Made by a program: the position numbers and the translations under genes. Under the pieces are notes generated by a model that ran no database searches, was not told the origin of the DNA, and saw nothing but the letters and a program-made list of their open reading frames with translations. A stretch of DNA of 64,000 bases, from the NCBI RefSeq assembly GCF_963583255.1, contig NC_084803.1, positions 14,638,928 through 14,702,927 of the forward strand, given 5' to 3'. This DNA comes from Pyrus communis (Eukaryota; Streptophyta; Magnoliopsida; Rosales; Rosaceae). Below are positions 58,809 to 64,000 of the stretch, piece by piece (positions within the stretch are counted from its first letter, which is position 1; the number at the start of each line of letters is the position of its first letter).

Positions 58809-60131
58809 TATTTGCTTGCGCCGGAAACTTGCTTTTGTTTTTTCTCGGTCTCTCTGTACATCTGATCTTGGTCAGGAGTTTTGGTTTTTTTTGGAGGTGA
58901 CATGAATTTAGTGTAAAAAGTTTGATAAATTAATGTCAAAATTAGAAGATTTTTATTTTTTGTTTTCTATCTCGATTTTGTATCGTGTTCTGGCTGATTC
59001 TAATTGTGTTCATGTCGAAGAAATACCACCTCTATTGAGGATTAATTTGGTAGTGAGATTCTATGGTGGGTGGCAACCTTTTGGGAAGGTTCATAGTAGG
59101 TTGAATGCAGATTCAATTAACACCTAACATGTTTTTATATTATCTGTATTTTGCTGACGGAAGAAAATAAAAACAACAGGGCAAAAAGAAAACAAAAGGA
59201 AATTTCTTTGTTGAAATTAAGACGAGAAAAAGAAAAGTTGTGGGATTCATATTTGAAAAAGGGTGTCCCCTGCCCACCATCTAATTGTTTAAATCGAGGA
59301 TTAAAGCAAAAGTCCAATATTAACAGCACTAATTGATGTTGAATAACCCACTAATTGACCACTTTTTTTTGGTTTTAAAATGGTAAAGAGGCCTCGGTTA
59401 TCTGTGAATTGGACTCCAGTCCCCAGAGGCCCAAAATAGTATCATTTGGGCTTTAATTACAAGATTATCACTAATAAATCCCGAGTTTTCGACCCAAAAA
59501 AATGAAGAATGGAGCCCAGTGGACCAAAAACATAAGCCTATAGTTCTCTAACGACAAGTGAAATTAAATGAAGAATGGAGCCCTGTGGTTTAGGAAAACA
59601 CTACTGATGCAATGGTGTGATTTTAAAAGTCTGAGAGCGATAATTCTGTATATCTCAGACTCACGAGACTCATTCATTCCACTCTACAATTGAACTCACT
59701 CTTAAGTGACTCAATTTTTCTCGCCCACCGTATGTGTATCATTCCAACTTCTTAGAATTAAACTCGCATTTTCATGCTCACTTAAACCGTATGAAATTGT
59801 TAGAAGAACAATAAGTTGGAGTATGGGCTTGTGTTTTGGTGAAGTAGCAAAGCAAAGAACAAAGGTTACTTGCCCTGTTCACAAGACGCTCAATTCTTGC
59901 TTACCAAGTAACCGTGTCTCCATATTCCCCTCCAAAGCACTGGTCTATAAATAAACGACAAACAAAATCAATATCCAATTATTAATAGCAACGGATTTTT
60001 CTCGTCACAAATTGTTTTTTGCGGCAGAAGGCTCGTGCTGTTGAAATAAAACACGTTTCTCTTTTGTCTCGTTTATTTTGTTTGACCCGTTCCATTGACT
60101 GGGGCGCAATACGACGTGTCGTTTTTTAGAG
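58803..60131. other. Spacer and promoter of thioredoxin reductase
   Basis: Non-coding. A repeated phrase AATGAAGAATGGAGCCC(A/T)GTGG occurs at about 59501 and 59567. No TATA box is obvious close to 60132; TATAAATAAACGAC at about 59945 is a candidate, and the final 130 bp before the ATG are GC-richer. Confidence 0.45.
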
Positions 60132-62797
60132 ATGAGATTTTGCTCAAACCCACAGGAGGTGCTGAGCCTGCTGAGAAGAGCTTGCAGCGCAGTTGGAGTA
60201 GCCGCAGCCGCCTCTCTCTCCTCGTCGCCTTCGTCGTCTTCCGCTTCCACGTCAACAGCACCGAAGCTAGCCTCTGCCATGGACGGCCTCAATACCCTAA
60301 GGACCAAGGTCTGCATAATCGGCAGCGGCCCGGCGGGGCACACCGCCGCCATCTACGCCGCCCGGGCAGAGCTTAAGCCGATTCTGTTTGAGGGCATGAT
60401 GGCCAACGACATCGCCCCCGGTGGCCAGCTCACCACCACCACCGACGTCGAGAACTTTCCGGGTTTTCCCGACGGAATCCTTGGGTACGATCTCATGGAC
60501 CGGTGCCGAAAGCAGTCCATCCGTTTCGGCACTGAGGTGTTCACTGAAACGGTCAACAAGGTCGACTTCTCGACCACTCCGTTCAAGATCTTCGCCGATG
60601 AAAGGACCGTCCTGGCCGATTCCGTCGTCGTCGCCACCGGAGCCGTCGCCAAGCGCCTTCCATTTCCTGGCTCCGAGGAGTACTGGAACCGCGGGATTTC
60701 GGCTTGCGCGGTGTGCGACGGCGCCGCCCCGATATTTCGTAACAAGCCGCTGGCGGTGATCGGAGGTGGTGACTCGGCGATGGAGGAGGCGAATTTTCTG
60801 ACCAAGTACGGATCAGAAGTGCACATAATTCACCGGAGGGACACGTTTAGGGCTTCGAAAATTATGCAGAATCGGGCGCTGAGCAACCCGAAAATCCGGG
60901 TGGTGTGGAACTCGGAGGTGGTGGAGGCTTACGGCGAAGGGAAAGGGCCTCTGGCGGGGCTCAAGGTGAAAAACGTGGTGACTGGGGAGGTATCGGATTT
61001 GAAGGTTTCGGGACTGTTTTTCGCAATTGGGCACGAACCGGCGACCAAGTTTTTGGACGGGCAATTGGAGCTCCATGCTGATGGGTATGTTGCCACGAAG
61101 CTGGGGACTACGCAGACCAGCGTAAAAGGGGTTTTTGCCGCCGGAGATGTTCAGGACAAGAAGTACAGGCAGGCTATCACTGCCGCCGGAAGTGGTAACT
61201 CTTCTTCCTTTTCTAAGTACTAAACAAAGATGTCTACTTTGAAATGCAATTTGAAATTGCTCTGTGAAATGTTTAGTTTATGATTTATCAGCTTTTGTGT
61301 TGCTTGTATTTCAATTAAGAAGCCCTACTAATTGAGTTGCATGTTAAGATCGAATTGCTAACAGAGACAAAATCACTACATGCTAAGGAAATGCTCACTT
61401 ACCGAGAGGTTGAACTTCAAATTGACATGTTTTACAGTCTATGTTACGTGTTGCCAAACTGTCATTCACGTTCAAACATTCATTTCACTTGATCGTTTGA
61501 AATTTCGAATAGATAGTAATCTTCTTGCAAGGCATTTTGGCAATTACACATTTCCTTTCCCTTGCATTTTGTGATTTGCTTATTCTATCAATTTATTAGA
61601 TAATTGTCAGGATGCAATTTGTTCTTCCCTTTCCCTGATGGACTGGAGGCATTTCGGTGATTTCTGCTTGTACACATGTATTGGTAACTTTGTGTGGACA
61701 GATTTGGATTAAACATTGTTCCTCATTTGCCAGCTGACTTTTGTGCATAAATCTGTTTCGTTATCTGGTTGAAATGACTACTGAAAATTTTTGCTTTTAT
61801 TTGGTAGTATGATCAGTTATCTTTTATGTGTTGCATTGAACTCTTATTTGTTTATTCATGAACTCTTATTTGTTTATTCATTTTTCTTTTCTCATGCTTG
61901 ATGTTACCACAATGACAACAAACTTCAGTAGGGCTATCTTACTAGGGTAACTCTTATATTGAGTAGAACTAGTGTTTGGTTTAGAGGACCAAACTATGGG
62001 GGGATTTCATGCTTTCATGAGAGATGCCGTACATTTGAAGTGGTTGGGGTGTCCTACTTAAGTTTTTTTCATGAATTAAACTCCTACTATAGGGGTAGGG
62101 GATCTTGAGCTATGCTATTCATAGCCAGCTTCCTGACGCTGAATAGCTAAGAAGCTGTCGGAAATATACAAATAGATTGACTTCGAGCTTCAGCTGAACC
62201 CACCCTTCTAAGTTAGGTTTATCCATGCGGGGGACTTGATTTCATCCTGCCCCTTGCTGAGCTTCACCTAAGTGCACCAGGTAAAGGTTTGCCAAATTTT
62301 AATTTCCAAAGACTTTCTAAGTTACTCAAGGTTGTTTCGAGGCTTGGTGAATTGAGCTTGGACACGGAATGATGCATTTGCACAACTTTTTCTCCAATTC
62401 AGCAAGCTTGCTTACACAACCAGATAAATTCATAAGGATGCATGAAGTTGAGTTGGATGGATGGTTGCCTGCCTGTTGTGTTTTCTGAGATTTGGCTGGC
62501 CTTTCGCATAAAACTATTTAGTTGATGACTTTGCCTGGCACCGTTATCAAGCTCGTCTAGATAATTTTGGTCAACTTTATATTTCTTCATGCGTGTAAAT
62601 GAGCACGCAGAGAACATTAAATGTAGTCTTCTTCATATATTCAAACTGTGTTTTTAAGTGCATTATAAGACGTTTAGTTTTTGCAATCTCTGAGACTTGA
62701 TTTCTTTCATTCCTGTAATGGCGCAGGATGCATGGCAGCCTTGGAAGCAGAACATTACTTGCAAGAGATTGGATCCCAGGAGGGTAAGAGTGATTGA
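60132..62797 (+). CDS. NTR: NADPH-dependent thioredoxin reductase
   Basis: Flavoenzyme passing electrons from NADPH through FAD to thioredoxin h/o (cytosol and mitochondrion in Arabidopsis NTRA/NTRB). Two exons (60132-61194 and 62727-62797) give 377 residues. An Ala/Ser/Arg-rich extension (1-49) resembles a mitochondrial presequence. Met50 (60279) begins the core and would give a 328-residue cytosolic form. Motifs: GSGPAG FAD site (64-69), [16 protein letters not shown], redox-active C-A-V-C (192-195), GGGDSA NADPH site (211-216), and the C-terminal FAD site [16 protein letters not shown]. Exon 2 supplies the end, [13 protein letters not shown]. It lacks the C-terminal thioredoxin domain of NTRC. 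The coding exon is markedly GC-rich compared with the 1.5-kb intron. Confidence 0.96.
61838..61881. repeat. 22-bp tandem duplication in NTR intron
   Basis: GAACTCTTATTTGTTTATTC plus AT is repeated exactly at 61838-61859 and 61860-61881. No role is known. Confidence 0.9.
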
Positions 62798-62799
62798 CT

Positions 62800-63140
62800 A
62801 CCTTCGATTGGCGAGGAATCTAAGCGATGCTCGGTTAGAAGCAAATTTTAATCAACAGCAGGATAAAGAAAAAAACTCGATTTGGAACCAATAAATGTTT
62901 ATCATTTGGTTGCAAGAAAATGATCTAGAAAATCACGGAATGTTGGAACCGAAGATTTGCAGTAATTATTCAAGTATTTTATTTGTTTTACAGTGTTAGT
63001 GTTGTAGGATTCGTTCATAATTCGCATATGAACATGTTCATGGCATGGCATCTGGGAACGAAGAGATCGTGTGCTTTGTATGCTTAGGATGGATAGAAAA
63101 ATGGCTTGAAGATTTAGTAATTTTTCGTTATTTGGCATCC
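62800..63140. other. 3' flank of thioredoxin reductase
   Basis: Probable 3' UTR and polyadenylation region of NTR; the short ORFs are not supported. Nothing else is seen. Confidence 0.5.
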
Positions 63141-63153
63141 AAAATTTGGTTGA

Positions 63154-63358
63154 TTTTTATTTTTTATTTTTTGAGCAAACGATATTATATACGCAAGGGA
63201 GAATGGGTGGGCTTAACCTCACAATGAGCTAGCAATAATGTTGTTCAAACTCGTCTTTGGCGAGGATTGAACTTAAGACCTTTCACTCACAAGTCGAGAG
63301 GAATATCATTAGACCATAGTACTAAGTGAATATCATTAGACCATAGTACTAAGTGGTT
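63154..63358 (-). mobile_element. tRNA-derived SINE with perfect 13-bp TSD
   Basis: Minus-strand SINE flanked by an exact 13-bp target-site duplication AAAATTTGGTTGA (63141-63153 and 63359-63371). The head carries A-box-like TAGTACTATGGTCTAATG and B-box-like AAGTTCAATCCTCG. The body includes GCTAGCTCATTGTGAGGTTA. The tail is A-rich with T interruptions (T-rich on the plus strand, 63154-63174). The first ~27 bases of the head are tandemly duplicated at the 5' end. Remnants of the same family lie at 545-650 and 54255-54385. Confidence 0.92.
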
Positions 63359-63396
63359 AAAATTTGGTTGAATTGAATAGATTATGCAACATCAAT

Positions 63397-63775
63397 AGCC
63401 ACTGCCACCGCCACCACTCTCGTCCTCCTCCATCCGCCATCCCAGGAGCTCCTATCGTAGTTACAATCCACCACACCAATCCTCTCCTATAGGCTACACC
63501 ATATTACTTGTCATTGAATATTCAAACATTGTGTCCTTGTTGCTCCAAATTTTTTATTCCGAGAATGGATACAATATTCCCTGTACCCCTCCCCCCAGAA
63601 CGATAAAGTTGGAAGATGGGTTATTCATGTATCTTATGCATTAAAAAGGAGAAAAATCAGATTGAAAAACTATCAAAATTGAAGCCCACAAGCCACAATT
63701 ATCAAACTAAAGTTTGACGGGTGATCAAGGAGAGGAGGAGACGGATGAGGAGGTGGTGGCGGTGATGGTGGTTGA
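63397..63775. repeat. Inverted-arm segment, possible MITE
   Basis: The left arm GCCACTGCCACCGCCACCAC plus CTCGTCCTCCTCCATCCG (63403-63440) is the approximate inverse of CGGATGAGGAGGTGGTGGCG with GGTGATGGTGGTT (about 63740-63773). The middle is AT-rich and non-coding. It could be a GC-rich-ended fold-back element; no target duplication was found. Sequence from 63776 to the window end has no gene I can support. Confidence 0.45.
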
Positions 63776-64000
63776 AGGAAAGTTGGACCGGGGAGTGGGG
63801 TTGGATGCGGCTAATGTGATCTTTTATTGTTAGTTTTTCTTATTATTTTGATTTTTAAAGTGTGTTAATTTCTAAGTTAATAGGTGGGACATGTGTCAAA
63901 CAATTAGAAAAGAGACAAAAACGGAAACAACAGACCTGCAACTAGATGAAAATGGGAAAATTTGGTGTTGGATGGGTTCGGGATCCTAATAGGTACTACT

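Noticed and set aside
60353..60826. 157-aa minus-strand ORF in NTR exon 1
   Set aside because: Antisense shadow produced by the GC-rich coding exon.

Overview
The window is nuclear DNA of a eudicot plant. Genes have short exons with GT-AG introns, AT-rich introns and spacers, and plant-specific protein families. The repeat content (a Cassandra-type element with 5S-like LTRs, a tRNA-derived SINE family, many MITEs and Copia elements) and the close fit of the proteins to rosid families suggest a woody Rosaceae such as apple or pear. That assignment is inference. I see no bacterial, organellar or viral gene block.

Layout. 1-3.6 kb: a small coiled-coil protein gene whose leader intron carries a short non-autonomous LTR element ending at the splice acceptor. 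4.0-7.6 kb (minus): an 11-exon secreted subtilase. 7.7-11.1 kb: spacer with a fold-back MITE and a Cassandra element. 11.2-22.4 kb: a dead-repeat block made of a degenerate Copia element (minus) with a hAT-like element nested in it, then a 5'-truncated LINE. 22.6-26.7 kb: a plastid-type membrane protein gene and a vacuolar iron transporter-like gene. 26.9-34.5 kb: a hAT MITE, a small three-exon gene, a possible solo LTR, a SINE and a tandemly duplicated MITE-bearing segment. 34.6-41.2 kb: DGAT2 (plus) converging on an FRS5-like gene (minus). 41.5-44.1 kb: a deleted Copia element with perfect target-site duplications. 44.3-52.7 kb: an ARID plus Hsp20-domain gene (plus) converging on protein phosphatase PP7 (minus). 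52.7-58.2 kb: spacer with MITEs, a long-inverted-repeat element and a telo-box-rich minisatellite. 58.3 kb: a small Arg/Ser-rich protein gene. 60.1-62.8 kb: NADPH-thioredoxin reductase. 62.8-64 kb: spacer with a SINE.

The genes do not form one pathway; this is ordinary plant gene order. Intron-exon models were built by hand from splice motifs, and the reading frame closes for all eight multi-exon coding models: subtilase 764 aa, plastid protein 187, small three-exon protein 147, DGAT2 325, FRS5-like 792, ARID-Hsp20 557, PP7 460, NTR 377. The most informative observations concern how transposons reshaped the locus: an LTR element abutting a splice acceptor, several insertions proven by target-site duplications, a SINE with a duplicated A-box head, and an array with about nine telo-box-like motifs.
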